From positions 4,588,001 to 4,652,000 of the forward strand of contig JAKNDB010000109.1 of NCBI GenBank assembly GCA_024305405.1: a DNA stretch of 64,000 nt, in the 5' to 3' direction. The DNA comes from Dirofilaria immitis (lineage: Eukaryota; Nematoda; Chromadorea; Rhabditida; Onchocercidae). How positions within the stretch are numbered: the stretch's first letter is position 1; each line of letters starts with the position of its first letter. The position numbers and the translations under genes were made by a program. Shown here piece by piece: positions 1-14,300 of the stretch. The notes beneath the pieces were generated by a model. It was not told where the DNA came from. It saw only the letters and a program-made list of their open reading frames with translations, and did not search any database.

Positions 1-359
1 CCTTCATCATAAAGCAGTATTAAAGGGTATTATCAGAAGAATGACGATGAGGTAACCAAAATCTTCGAATATTGATTAGACAAGTTTTTACGGAGTAACA
101 GCTTACCTGTGAACTTATTACAGCACATTTCACAGTACACTACAATATAGTCATTTACTCCCTAGAACGTTTCTACATATATAATATTGTTTACTATAAT
201 TTCACTTCTAAACTACAATCATATTTGTTCTTCAAGAGCAAATCAAAGTTCTCGAAGAGTTTCAATACTTAAAACGATTGGAGAAATCATAAACTGTAGC
301 GTATTCTCGTTTCTGTCAAAAATTTTTTGAAGATAAGAACGAGTGAGGAGAGTAAATGC

Positions 360-736
360 TCACCTTCTCAAAAATCTTGCAACTATGATTTTTCTTGATC
401 CATTCGCATGATTCGGAGTTTTGGATATACCTCTACTGCAAAATCGATTTCTTTGTCCCTTTTCATTCATCGTCACTGAAATTTATCGTTTCATCCGAAA
501 TTCAGAAAATACTGCTAAACACGGATAATCTTTTCGCGTAAGGAAGCACGAATAGTTACATATTCAGGGAAGATCAAATTTGACCATACCTTGTCGTGCT
601 CCAAAATAAGCGAACGTACTACAGTAAAATTTCGATTATATAATTTTGAATTGTTCTGTCCGTTATGACCGCAAATATCTTGAATAATATTCATATTAGG
701 TGAAGCACCAAGAAGCCTTTCTAACAGGTCATTCAA
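360..736 (-). other. Possible first exons of an unidentified minus-strand gene running off the left edge
   Basis: On the minus strand an ORF starts at 736 (MNDLLERLLGASPNM) and stays open for about 49 codons to a good donor, GACAAG|GTATGG, near 590. A second candidate exon follows after TTTTGCAG near 455 and ends at AGAAG|GTGAGC near 362; it reads GISKTPNHANGSRKIIVARF and then LRR. The two exons do not join in phase as written, so either one base is missing or they are not partners. The second peptide faintly recalls the nucleic-acid-binding stretch of LINE-type ORF1 proteins, but that is a guess. I do not recognise the gene. Base use is like the rest of the window. Confidence 0.25.
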
Positions 737-740
737 AGTG

Positions 741-2383
741 CGTATGCATCTTTGCGATGCGTTTCATCTTACTTGGTTACAATCAAGCTTCACAGTTATT
801 TTAGGTCTTTTTGTCTCTCAGCGATACCAAAACAACAGATTGTCTTATAGATATTATTTCATGATTGTTAGAACAATTGCCGTCGTCATTTATCAAATTG
901 AAATAACAGTAGGGCAGGAGAATATGCAAAAGACAAAACAATAAAAATTGATCAACCCGTAATGGACCAGACCATGTGGGAGGAATTAAGGATGGAAAGA
1001 AAGTGGAGGGAAGACATGTACGGGAGAAATGTGGCGGGAAGAGATGAGGCGCAGCAAGATTAATCTCAAGGCAGCAAGAAAGTTAACTGTGTCCTCTTTC
1101 TACCATCTCATTTAGAGTAGGGGACTGATCTTTATAACTTATTACATATACTTTTCGTCATAAAATAAATCGAACAAAGGTTTCGAAAGAGCACTGTGCA
1201 ATGTGATGCAATATAATGTGACAATATAAATCAATCTGAACTATACCACTATTCATCAGGTAATTGACGGTTTCGCTATGACGATGATTTCAGGTGATAT
1301 CCACCAGTGTTTCACCCTTGATTTTATGTGAGAATGTTTAACTTTTTCGGGAAATATTTCCCCACAAACAAAGCAATAAACTGGAAAATGTTGCGCCGTA
1401 AAACAATAAAAATATGCGGATGGTAAAACTATCACTTTATGCTTACTAAACATACAACAGCTTTTCCGGTCAATAAATTGGCCAATTATTTTTGTTGTGC
1501 CATATTTCTGTCATATTTTCCACACACTCAGTGATAACTGTGAACACCTTGAATATCCCCGTTCCTCTCTTTCTTCATTTATCCAACTTTTGCTCTCCAC
1601 AGCATTTCAACCGATCCAAGCCGACTTATTCCACTACGCTAAGTTCAGAATGAGCCTCACAGTGCAACTTAACGCTGGGGAATGTCACCAATCGTTTACG
1701 TTAAAAATTGTTGTTAACATTATGAAGTACGGGATTAGTTTTACTGGATGACAAGAAGGGCTTAGCTTGAAGGTAAGGGAAAAAGGGGAGGGGTTAGGAG
1801 TCATGAAATTAGAAGACTGAAAGAGTTCAGAATACTCTTTTATTTACGAAGCAAAATGAAACAAAGATGAAAGCATGGATATTGAACGCTCGCAATAAAA
1901 AGTATTTCCAATACTTCAGAAACTTTCTAAGGCTTCCAAAAACATACCCATGTATCCGTTCGTTTTCAGTGTATTTTGGTTCCTATACTCGACTTCTGAG
2001 CTTATTCGTTTTGTCACCTGTCAACAAAGAACGTAAGCACTTTCCCGTGTAACACTGTAGTTGTGAGCCAGTGGTTTTCTTAATATGCCACTAGTCAAGT
2101 TATTGAAATCCCTGCTGGAACTCGAACTAAAGTATTTACGTTATTAAAGAACCATGTAATAAAAACATTACTCGAACACATTAAAATTATTCATGCACTT
2201 GACAACATTTTTCAGGTTGCTTTATTAATAAGATATAACTCGTGTAGAATGATAGATAGAATTAATAAGTTTTATTTCAGTACTATTGCAATATGCACAT
2301 ATTTCTGGGAAACAGTTTTATTTAACCAAGTTAAGTTGCGATGATTTACTTCATTCGTATTTCTAGGGATTATGCTGATTTGA
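741..2383. other. Intergenic region upstream of rbc-1
   Basis: No exon could be supported here. The stretch at 960-1075 is purine-rich (GGGAAG/GAGATGAGG-like). A 3' splice site, TATTTCTAG, ends at 2366, 17 bases before the rbc-1 start codon. It could accept a trans-spliced leader or the end of a leader intron. Confidence 0.4.
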
Positions 2384-5300
2384 ATGAACGTGCATCAAAT
2401 TTTGACTGGAGCCCTTAACCGAGGCGATGAGGTTTTCAGCGTTGGAGCGATTGATGATCTTAGTTTTACGGTTTGTTTTTTCATTGCATTTTATTGTAAT
2501 TCAAATATAATTTTTACCTATTTCATCATGTTTTTGGTATCTTGAACCTCAACAGGCTTGCGCAGTTGGTACGAATGTCGTGATATTTTCATCCTCCTTC
2601 GAGCGTGTGCAAGTTATTACACCTGCAAGTTGTACCGAGAGATTATTAGTGAAATGTGTGGCTGCTTGTTGTGAAACTGGAAAGGTTATCTTCTACTTTT
2701 TTGATTGATTGACCCAAAGTTCTAGTCAAATATTATTCAGACATAAGCATTTGGATTCGGATTATTGAGATGTCGTTTTATGATACCATCACTCAAAGAC
2801 TTCTTGTATTGAACTTTATGCCAAAAGTGGACTCATTGCTTGAATGATGGAAGCAAATTAGTGAATTGACTTATAAATAGCTGTTTGGTATTACATTAAT
2901 TTTATTCGTCATCATTATATGTAATGAGTAGTCCATTGTAGATTGTAGCAACTTACAGTGGTTTGGTGCGCATTTATGAACCTATTATGCGAACCGAAAA
3001 TGGGATTAACGTAAATTTCATTACTGGTTTCAATTTGAAGTTGTTATTTTCATTTTTAATTCACTTATGTGTTTCTTCTGAAACTGTATGAATTTTTGTG
3101 CACTTTCCAATGCAAATTTGAAAATTTTTTCAGGGTTTTACATTCAATTGGGTTGAAACATACAATTTTCCCTGAGATGCTCAGCGAAAAAGATACAATG
3201 GAGTTTACAAGGCCTGCGTTTGTTGATATGTTGTGGTGATGAGCTTCATCTTTATCAAAATTTGCTTCTTTCTGCTGCATTGGATGCCAAAGCTGATACT
3301 GTAACATTCGGAATAGTTGAGGAGGTCATTCATATATTGTTGTTTGTTTTTAATTTGGACTATGAACATTGTACACGTATTTGTCAATAGTGTAACACAA
3401 TCTCCTACAGGAGAACGAATCTGAAAGTGAGGGGATTCCGTCTTGGGACTGTGTTTGGTCGCAGAAATTAGCAGCAAAACTAAAGTTTATGGCCAGTTCG
3501 CCTGATGGAGCTTATTTTGCTACTTGTGGTGTTTCAGATTGTCTGGTAAAGATATGGTTTCAAAGAGAAGGTTTGTAGCTTTTTTTTATCTTGGGATTTC
3601 AGAAATGTTACTTTGGTGCTCTAGTTCCTATTCTTGTGTTCTGTAGTGTTCTTGCTAGAGTTCGCGATGTTTGAATCCTGAGGAGAAATAGAGGAAACTG
3701 TTACAGTTCCCATTAATACCCAAAGTATTATCTAAAACGAAAACAAGCTTAGTGGATTTCAGTTCCCTTTGATTTTTATCAAATTTATAATTTGTCGAAT
3801 ATTCTGTTGAAAATTATTTGTGGTGTGACATCGCATATGACTATATTACATAAATTGTTAAAATTGGAAGTAATTAATGGTTTATATTTCTAAAACAAAC
3901 TATTCTTTTATAAGGAAATTTTTTCAGAATCTGATAATGTAGGAAACAATGAAAATGGCATTTCATTTGATTTCATTTATGTGCAGCATCCCCAACCAGT
4001 TGCTGGGTTTGAATGGCGAAAAGTTCCTCGCTACATGTCACGGTTATTTATCGCTGCCCAACTGATTTCATTTGTTTTCTACTTTTAATCTTTATGCAGT
4101 GAAATGGAATTTTTAGTTTTGAATGACTATTTCAGGCAATATGTTCAAAATGCTTTGCTCACGTGGTGTGAAGACAGTACAGTTCGGATTTGGAAAGAAG
4201 CTGCTACTGGGTCTCTCGACTTCCAAACTGTGATCAGCACAGCGGAGGTGGCATATGTCGAAAAAGTCCAACAAGAAAACCTTATTCCAAAAACATTCAT
4301 TTCGGGGTACTCGAGCAAAAATCAAGACTTTCCTTAAAAAATTATGTGAGTTAAAGGACATAGTGTGGATTTCTTTAATATGCAAACGTTAATGAAGGTT
4401 TTTGAATTTTCTATACTAGGATTTAATATATCAAGTAGTAAATTTGAAAAGCAGGAAATTCTGCGTATCAAATCTTCATATTCGCTATTTTTAGGGAGAA
4501 AAAGGCATTCACAGGTGAAACAATGCGATCAGTAAGATCTTTTTCTAGAAATACTTCGTTGTGTGAGATTGCTTCAGGGAAGCATACTGATTCTAATCTT
4601 GTGTTTTATCTCTGTACTACTATAAATGCTCAGAACGGTGTGTTTTTGTTCTAAAATATTGTTCTTTAACATGGCAAAAGTTCGTAATGGATTCTGCTTC
4701 ATTTTCTTTGCTTTGAATATTACAGATTGTCTTTTGGTTCCATCTTTGGAAACGTCTTCCGAACAAGGGCCTTTCATGATTCACTGGTTGAACAATAAAG
4801 AGATCGTTTATGATATTGGCATTGAAAGGATTATGATAGAGGCTCTGTTCAATGACCGTTCTACAGAATCGAGTGAAACTGAAAATTTAGTTGGAAGTAT
4901 ACCTTAGCTTCTTACTTATTACAATCTATTATTCTATACAAACTAAAATTTGACTTTTTAGAAAGTGTGCTGCAGACACAAAATTTATTGACTGAGTCTC
5001 TATATACTAACAAAGGAGGTGATATTGAAGACAGCAAAGTGACATCAGCTGATCGTATGGAACAAGATGAGGTCTTAAACGGAACATTTTTCAGTAATGT
5101 CAATGATATAATAAGAGCTTTTTCTCTGTAGTTACTAATATTTTCATAAATTGGCATCTTTTATTTTTAAATTCAGGAAATAATGTCATTGAAAGATTCT
5201 ATGGATTTAAAACTAAATATTCTTATACGAGAGTGGAAGAAGTCAACTGATGTTTTGTTTGCTGTACATCCTGCCGATGGTAGCTTATTAACCTGGTAAA

Positions 5301-8300
5301 AATGTTGCTATCTTTTACGTGATTAAAAACTTATTTAATTGTGAATATTTGGCCATCTTTTCAGTTAGATCCAAAATTTCTTTCCTCTGCACCAATGTAT
5401 TTGCGACAGTATCTTGATATTTTGACAAAAAGCCAGAATTGAAGCCTTCCGTAGAATCGAATTAAAACTGTCTCATTTTTCAGGACAGTTGAATGGCTTG
5501 ATGACCCGTTACGACAGCCCATCGTTAGTTTCACTTCACGATTCCCATTCGCATTTTCACTATCGGATGCTACGTCATTAAATCCTTCGCTGAGTGTATA
5601 CTATCCCCACGACTTTCTTTATAAACAGTTTATCCAGAAGTATTCTTCTGATGGTAGACTTTTTAATAAATAAATTTTTGTTTTCTAAATATAATAAATA
5701 CTCTCGCTATTTGTATTTGCTTATTTTATACATTAATTTGATTTGATTTTTAAGGAATTTCTCAAATATTTGAACAGAGAAATACAAATTTGCTCCATCT
5801 GTTGACCCATCACAACAATGGATCTTTAAATTTGTGGAATTTAACATTTGAAGACAATGATAAATTTAATACGGTTGTCAATATATCGCATGCTTCCCGA
5901 ATGTGTGGTCATCGTTACAAAATTTCACAGGTTCTTATCAGGGTATTTAAAACAAAGCTGGAGATATTTTTATGCATTTAAAATTCCAGTATGCACCACT
6001 GGGCTCTCTTTTTGAGTGGATTGGTTTCAATTATCTGACTTACTGTGCCTTATTCCGAATTCCATCGACCGAGAGATGATGATTGTTCATTACTTATTAG
6101 TATGCATCGGAAGAGATGCAGTTGCTCAAGATTGACTTCATGGAGATGTTTTATGCTTTGAGAAACAACAGCCTAAAACTGAAAATACATAATCCAGAAT
6201 AACCGGTCATGGTATGGCTCTACCTCTCAGCATGGTGCATTTATGTGGTACCGAGATCATCACATTAAAGGCCAAACGATTTTCGTAATTATACAGTAGC
6301 ATCTTGTTTTTCTTAGGTAGTGACATTTTCATGTTTTTTTTTCGTGCTAATGTTGCTATTTAGGTCATTGCGCATCCAGTGCTTCCTTTAGTGCTTACAA
6401 CCAGTCATTACAATTACATAACACAGGATACGGAAGAAACTGGAAAGGCTGAGCTGATATTATGGAAGGTGAATCCTGTTGGACCATTATGTAAATCTGG
6501 CGGCATTCGGGAACTGGCACGAATGACAAGCGATTCATCTGATGCATTTACAGCCGTTACATGGTTGCCAGTGATTTTGTCAGGGTAACCAACTTTTTTT
6601 TTAAGTTTTTAATTATGCTGTAGTCGCTCAGCGATGTTAAAACTTGGTAGTGGAGATAGTGATTGTCTTGAGCTTATTGATTGCTTCATTATAATTTATA
6701 TAATGTGTGCAAATCCAGTTCGTTATTGGGATCATTATCGACTTCACCTAGTTCTTCTTTTGTGGCTAATAGTTCTGGACATATCAACATTTATCAAGCT
6801 ATCGTTGATGCTGCGGAGTTTCTCGCAGATATACATGCTTTTGGAGAAAGAAATGCCTCTCATTCTGAAAGCAGGTTTCTTTTAGTATTTTTAATATCCT
6901 CGTGATTTGAATATTATGTATATTTCAAATATATATATATATACAAAAGCGAAAATTTTTGCTTCATTTGCAGTATAATTTTTCTGCTTATACATAGATT
7001 TATGAATTTCTTCAGTAATGATTGACTAAAAGGAGTAAAATCGAAGGAAAACAAAAGGTAAAGAGAATGATGGATTGTCTTTTTTCATGCAGCTTAAATT
7101 TCAAAAAAATTGATGAGATTAAGATGAGATTAAGCAAGTGCCACATTGTTTTCATAGTAGTATTGTGAACACTGTTAGTGATGAAGGTATAGTGGATTTG
7201 CAATAGAACTTCATATGAAATGCACTACATTCTGCTGCACGAATTATAAATGAAATGAAATCATGATGAAATTGCTTAATGGATGATTATAACAATATTG
7301 AAGCGGTCAAATTTCATAGCTGTTCGATCAATGGTGGAAAAGTTTGTGACATCCGAAATAAACAAAATATGAAGAGAGTGGGCAAAGTTGTTTCGACGCA
7401 ATCATCGGCAAAGCCTGGTTGCATACTTTTATTGGCGAGCATTAATGCTTCTTCGGTATCTTTTTTAGAACACCGCAATCATTTTGTTGGAAATATCTTA
7501 TTAATTCAAAATTCCTTCTTCACTTTGTAGATGAAAATTTCAGTACATTATCGTTTTGGTTATTTAAGTAGATCATTTTCTAACACTGTTTTATTTTCCA
7601 ATTTTCAATACGTTGCATTGCAGTGCGCAGACAATGTTCTACTTATTCATGCTTTCAATGAACATTTGTTGGTTTCCAAAGATGACCTTTTCGGTATCAC
7701 GGATACTGAAAATCTAGCGATTGAAAAAGCAAACATCAATCGTTATTATTTAGTATTATTTGAAAAAGAGAAGGATACTCTTACAAGGTTTGCGTATTCT
7801 GAAATTTCTTGCCATGTCGTAACCATGCAAATAATTTTATCTCCTCAAATTATATGCAGCATTTCCAGGTTACGTATGTGGTTGATTAACATTGCTGTAA
7901 TGGATTTTGAAAATCCAGGTACGCTTTGCTTTTCTGGAATGATCCATCTGAACAGGCAGATAGTTTAAACTAGAACAACCTAGAACATTCTTCTACCATA
8001 AGTTCTTATCTATAACATAGATTTTTTCGCATTATAGAGAAGAATGACGATGCTTTACCTGTAAAGGATTCGTTGGCTTCAGCTAATGTGAAGAATATAA
8101 ACGAGGATTCTTTTACCAAATTGCAACTCACTACCGATCTAATTTACAACGATCTTGTTGTGCTACCGACCGGTGTTTCTGTGAGCTTTTTTTTTTCGCA
8201 GATTTTTCCAAGTTACTGTATTGGAAGGGAAAATAAAAACTTCAAGGTATGTTATGCTGAATTCAGCATTAGTTAAACCCAAATTATGTTTAAAGACCAA

Positions 8301-11300
8301 AATAATGTTTAAAGACTTGAACCAAGAGTTAACCAATAGTTCTGTGATATTTAAATTGAACTATCCGCTACTGATGTGTTACTAAGTTGAAGTACATTGT
8401 AAAAACTAAGTTCAAGGTTTGAAATTATGGAATAAAACGTGAAAAGTTTGCAGCACAATGAAGCAAAAAAAAAGATGTAATGAAAAAACATCCAATGAAA
8501 CCATCAGCATTGCTGGTATATGATGGAATTTTGCTTAAGGTGATTTCGGTGGAGCCATCAGCAGGTCATCTACCTTCATCAAATCTTTATCCCACATACA
8601 GAGCACCCTATCTTGTTCTTTTGGCATGCAGCGATGAAAATGTCCGATTTTATGAGTGTTTGAGAACTACTGAAAATAATGGATTAATTAGCTTCAAATG
8701 GAAAATGTGGAAAATGATTAGCAATACTATGAATTCGAATATAGAAATGGATGGTAAAAAAATTTTTTTGTTATTAGAAGGATATTTATTTTTCAATTTT
8801 TTTGAGTGAAATTTTAGATCACCAGAGATATTATTTTCGACAAGAACAGATCTTTTAGGTCAAATATATTCAATATCAGCAGCTCATAGTAGTCGATTTG
8901 CTTGTGCTTATCTTCCGGAAGGTATGAGTGATACAATTTCATCGATAAGTAGTGTCAAGGTTGGTGTGTTTGAATGTGAATCGTCAGGTGGCGTTGAATG
9001 GCTTCGCGAGGATACATTCATTGTCAACGTTCGACACAGGATGAGGTCTTTTTTCTTTAATTTTGATTCTTTTTTGGTTTTTTTCTTTAATTCGTATCAC
9101 CAATTTGTCAATTAATCAGTAATTTTGAAAGAGAAAAGATATAATTTAGAATTCATGATTATATTTTCTTGTGTTGTCTTTACGGTAGCGTAAAAATACC
9201 TTTCTATATATAATAAATTTTATTGTTGAACTACGTATATAATTCGGATGCAGTGATATAGTTTTCAGTAAAAAATAACCGAGAACTATCTGAAGAGATC
9301 GGATGCAACTGTTTCAGGTTTCTTTATGATTTTATTTGCTCTGATTATGAGCACCATACTGAATGGAAGCCAGATTAAAAGTTCGTTATACTAAACAAGC
9401 CCTCCGATTTTTTAAAAAATTACGGGAGAGTGGGAGAAGAGGAAAGAACAACTGCAAATTACTTCAGGAAAAAATAGGCAGCGAGAGTGTTATAGAATTT
9501 TATTATGTTATTTACACTTTCAGAGTTTTATGCAGGTATGCCAATCAGTAATGTATGTCTGAAGTGGGTTTCTGCTGAAGATGGTTCACACATTCTAACG
9601 GTAGCGTTGGGTACGTACGTTTTTATATACTCAAGTATCCCAGGGTGCTGCACAAAGAAATATTGTCATGATGAAAGAACATGACACACACCGCCGAGGT
9701 CCGCTGAGAAAGGCATCTTCGCTTGCAAATCCAGAAACCATATCAACTCGTTTGGTTAGTTTTATAGGATTCTTTGTGTTAGAGAAGAACTGAATATTTT
9801 TATAGTTGTCTTTGCTTATAGGGTTTTTTGAGAAAATTGAACATGTAACCATGAAGTGCAGAATCATCTTAAACTCAAATTTTTTCGTTCTTAACTTCTT
9901 GATGTATATTCAATAATCATCTTGATTTCCAAATTTAAAAAACTACTTATGTTATAGTAATGGAAAGCAATGTATAGTGTTATAATTTAAGTCGATGAGA
10001 AACGTTTTTTCATATCTTTCGATTAATAATACTATTAAAAGATCGCTTGTTATGAAAACTCTGTGGAAATGATTCAATTGTTTAACATTTTTATTTAATA
10101 TCGAAGTAAAAACTCCTATTGGTCTGCATATTAATGAAAGCACGTAGTCTTTTTCTATGGAATAATTATCTTCATTAGGCAAAAATTGTCGGTAGTTAAA
10201 ATTTTTGTATGAAATTTTCTCAGTTATGTTCACCGTCATTACATTTTATAAAAAGTGGCTTGCAAAATATGTTGCTTAAACAACTTTGGTTCATTTCTAT
10301 GATATTAATTTGATTTTTAGGTGCGTTGGCTTTGCATACGGTTTTTAGAGCTGAAATCAGCTGATGGTTTACCACCATTACCAACAACATTAGGTTGGGT
10401 TGGAGACGGCCTACTGATTATTGGCATGCAAAGTGAAATGCGTTGTTATAGTCAGTGGAATTTCAAAGCGGAGTTTCCTAAAAAAAGAGATTAGAAGGAA
10501 TCTCTAATGGTCTTTCAAAGTAAGTTTGCTTAAAATCTTTTCAACTTAAATTATAACCTGTTTACCTTTTTTTTTCTGACTGTAAATGCAACGTTTACAG
10601 ACTTAAACCGTCTAGCCATCTTGCACTTGCTAGTTTGGGCATCACTTCACATTCTAGCTTGGACCAGTTATCAAAGAAGTCTAAGCAAGAACCTGTTCCT
10701 TTGAACAAGCAAAAACTGTACAAAGATCTGCTACAAAGGTTTTCTCTTTCGTATTCTCATAGCTCTCTTTGTCCGATTATTTCAATAACTTAATTATTTA
10801 CAGTTTAATTTTAAGGATATATTCGGTACCTCATGATTTGCAAACACTGCTTTTGAAAGACGAACATGTGCTGGAAGCCATCAGTGAAGAAGGTTTATTC
10901 GAAGCTGCACGTTTGGCTAGTCCCATTTTGCCACAGTATCACCCAAAATTACTTATCGAGCTACTTAATTCTGGTAGAACGCGTATGGTCAAAGCAATAT
11001 TATTACATGTTTTGAAAAGCTTAAAGGTTAATGCTCAATTTTATGTATAGCTCAATTTTATGTATAAAAAATTATATGCTTGCTTAGAATATTAAGTTGT
11101 ATTATAACAAAGAAAGAAACAGCGTATGTTTTGATTTGCAGCAGTTGAATGTTTCAATACCGAATCCGTTGTCACGTGCCTCTTCAATTCGTAGAATGTC
11201 ATTTACTACTGGAGATTTGAAAATGGAAACTTCAGGACAAGAGGTTACTCGAGGGTTTCCTGATACCGTTGATGATTCAAATTTGGAATATGATGAACTT

Positions 11301-14300
11301 GATGGCATTCCGCCATTACCACTTCATATTTTATTATCTGCCGGTGATCCATTTTCAGCGACTAGAGAAAAGACATCTGAAATACAAGTAATTTACTCTG
11401 CATACTATAGTTACTGAATAGAAGTACAGTTCGGATTCGAAATTCTTATGGATCATATGCTGGTTAAATGCATTTAAATTTTTAATAAACCATTCAAGGA
11501 CGGCAGTCTAGACGGTTCATTAGATATGGATGGCGAGCCGAAAAAATCACGTCAAAATTCGTTATCTATGGATAATGCACATACAGTTTTCGGATCAACA
11601 AGTTTTACTGCAAGACACAATCGTTTATTAACAGAATTCCTCACCCATATTCATTTACCGGGTAAACTTTGATTTTTTGCTTCTCACCCTCGCTCCATCA
11701 AAACTCATATTTCTTTTATGACCGATCTTTCAATGAAATAGTAATTCTAGGTTTGTCAAGTGTCGATCAAATGCATCTTTTGGCAGTTGCGGATACATTA
11801 AGTCATTTCTCATCGGATATTATGGATAAATTGACACAAGCAAATGCAGGTGTGTAACCGTGCATATTTTACGTGATTTTAGAAGAATGCATCATACCGT
11901 GTATATTTATATTTGCAGCTTTTCAAGCAACTCAGCCGCGGATCATTGGTGATGCAGGATATGCTGCATCCACTGTTGGATTTGAAACTGTTGACGAGTG
12001 TGGATTAAGATATTTGATGGCCATGAAACAGCACGAGTACTTGCTACTGTGTCTACCACTGCAACAAAAACGTAGTCTTCGTTCAAGGTTTGGGATCTGG
12101 AATCTCTAATATGTTATGCCAATTTTAGATGGATTAAATCGGACATTAAAAGCGAGTAATTCTGATTTTTCTTATAGTGTCATTTTTTTTTGATTAATTG
12201 TCATTGACTTCATCATTTCAGAGGACTTTTACCGTCGCAGTTCATTTGGGCTTTACATTCTGAAACAGAAACTGAATTGCTGAATGCAATTCCATGTCTA
12301 CAAAAGCCCACTTTGTCATGGGAAGAATTACGTGCTTTAGGAGTTGCTTGGTGGCTAAAAATACTTCGTCACTACGTGTAATCATTGAGAAAGTTGGTTG
12401 TCATTGACTTCATATATCAATATACAATGAATGGGGAGATTATGTCCTGCTTCCTTTCATTCTTCAAATTACAGCTGGCGAAAGCGGCTTTTCAAAAGAA
12501 TCAAGATCCACTGGATGCATCTCTTTATTATCTCTTGATGAAGAAGAAAAATCTATTAACTCATTTGTTCAAGGCAAGTTATCTTTTCGTACAATGATTT
12601 TAATAAACACAATTTCATACCGGAAATCTTCATGTTCAATTCTGTTTATAGACCGTTAAGGACAATAGAATGTTGGATTTCTTCATGCATGATTTCAACG
12701 AAGAAAAATGGAAAAAGCAGCTCTAAAGAATGCTTTTGTGCTGATGGGCAAGCAACGATTTCAACATGCTGCTGCGTTTTTCTTGTTGGCTGGATCAGTT
12801 AAAGATGCCATACAGGTCTGAATTTTTATGACTTTTGCATTTTAAATCATTACTTTTTTCTTTACTTTTCATTTATTTTACTACTTTTTTCCTTTGCAGA
12901 TAGTGTTGAGGAAACTACAAGATTTGCAACTTGCAATAGTAATAGTTCGCCTTTGTGAAAAAGATTACGAAGACCAGGGTAATTTACTCAGGGAATTGCT
13001 TTGTAGAGAAATTTTCGGCATCGAAGTTATGAATGTAAAGGATTTTGATGTCACACCTAGAGCGAATCGGTATATTTTCACTCATCTGTATATATAATCA
13101 CTTTGGTTTCATTAGTTTTCCTTGATCAAGTTGAACGACATAAGTGATGTTTTAATAATGTAGTTTTGACAGAAATCCTTTTATACGTTCGATGGCTTAT
13201 TGGCATCTGAAAGAATATGTCCGAGCAGCGAACACGTTGGTTGATGAAGCAAGTCGTGTTCACTTGGATACTTCTCTGGAGTACTCCTTGTCAGATATAT
13301 TCAACTTTACTCCTTTATACGCATTCATCATCTCGTTGTTCGACAAAAACTACTAAATGCTGGAATTCAGGTTTGAAAAAATTAGTTTTTTTGTTAAATC
13401 AAGTTTTATTTATTATATTGCTTAGCCGAAAAAACGCTTTTCTCCATTCTTATAAATTATCGTTTCTTACAGATAGGTTCAACTGAAAAGTTCTTGGCTG
13501 TTGCAAAGCATCTTGCATCAGTTATCACACCTTCTGAACGAAGACTTTATTTCCGAACTGCAAGCGCTCATATGGCATCAGGGTGCCCTTTACTTGCGCT
13601 TGATGTATTGGCGCGCTTGCCAAAAATCTCACCATAGTCGAGTCGTCATCTCTCTCTCTCGCAATTAATAGGCACGCTGTAAGGATTTGACATTCATTGC
13701 TTCATTTGACATAACTGATATCAGCTAAAATTTTTCGAATATCGAAATGTAGCAAAATTATTTACTTAGTAGGAAATATTAATTTCTTGAGACTTGCATA
13801 TTCAAGCACTAAGCTGTGTGTCAGCACTTCTGTATTAAGCATTAAATTGGTGTACTGATGAATTTCATTAGTGATTTTTCCTTATTACTGGGATTATTGC
13901 GTTGCTGCCATTTCTAGCAAATGTGTGTTTAATTTGACCATCATTTTTCCTAGTGGTGCTCAAACTTAAATTTTCCTAGAGATCAAACTCGCCAAAAATG
14001 ATGATTCATGGGATAGTCGATCAAATGTTGTCGACTGGAGTGCACCAGTGTCTTCTGTTCATGTAGATGAAGAATTGAATTTGCAGTTAAACGATTCGGA
14101 AACAGAAGATGAAGTTGTAGTGCAAAAGGAAAATATTATGGAAGTTATTTCGGACGATTCAAATAGGGTGTGTGATGCAGAATATTACATTGTTTTCTTA
14201 ATCTTCCACGTTAGAAACAACTGTTTCTCGGTCTTAGCGCCTGAAGTTTATTACGATATTAAGTTGAAGTTCGTTACGATTTTTGCCTTCTCGATCTTGG

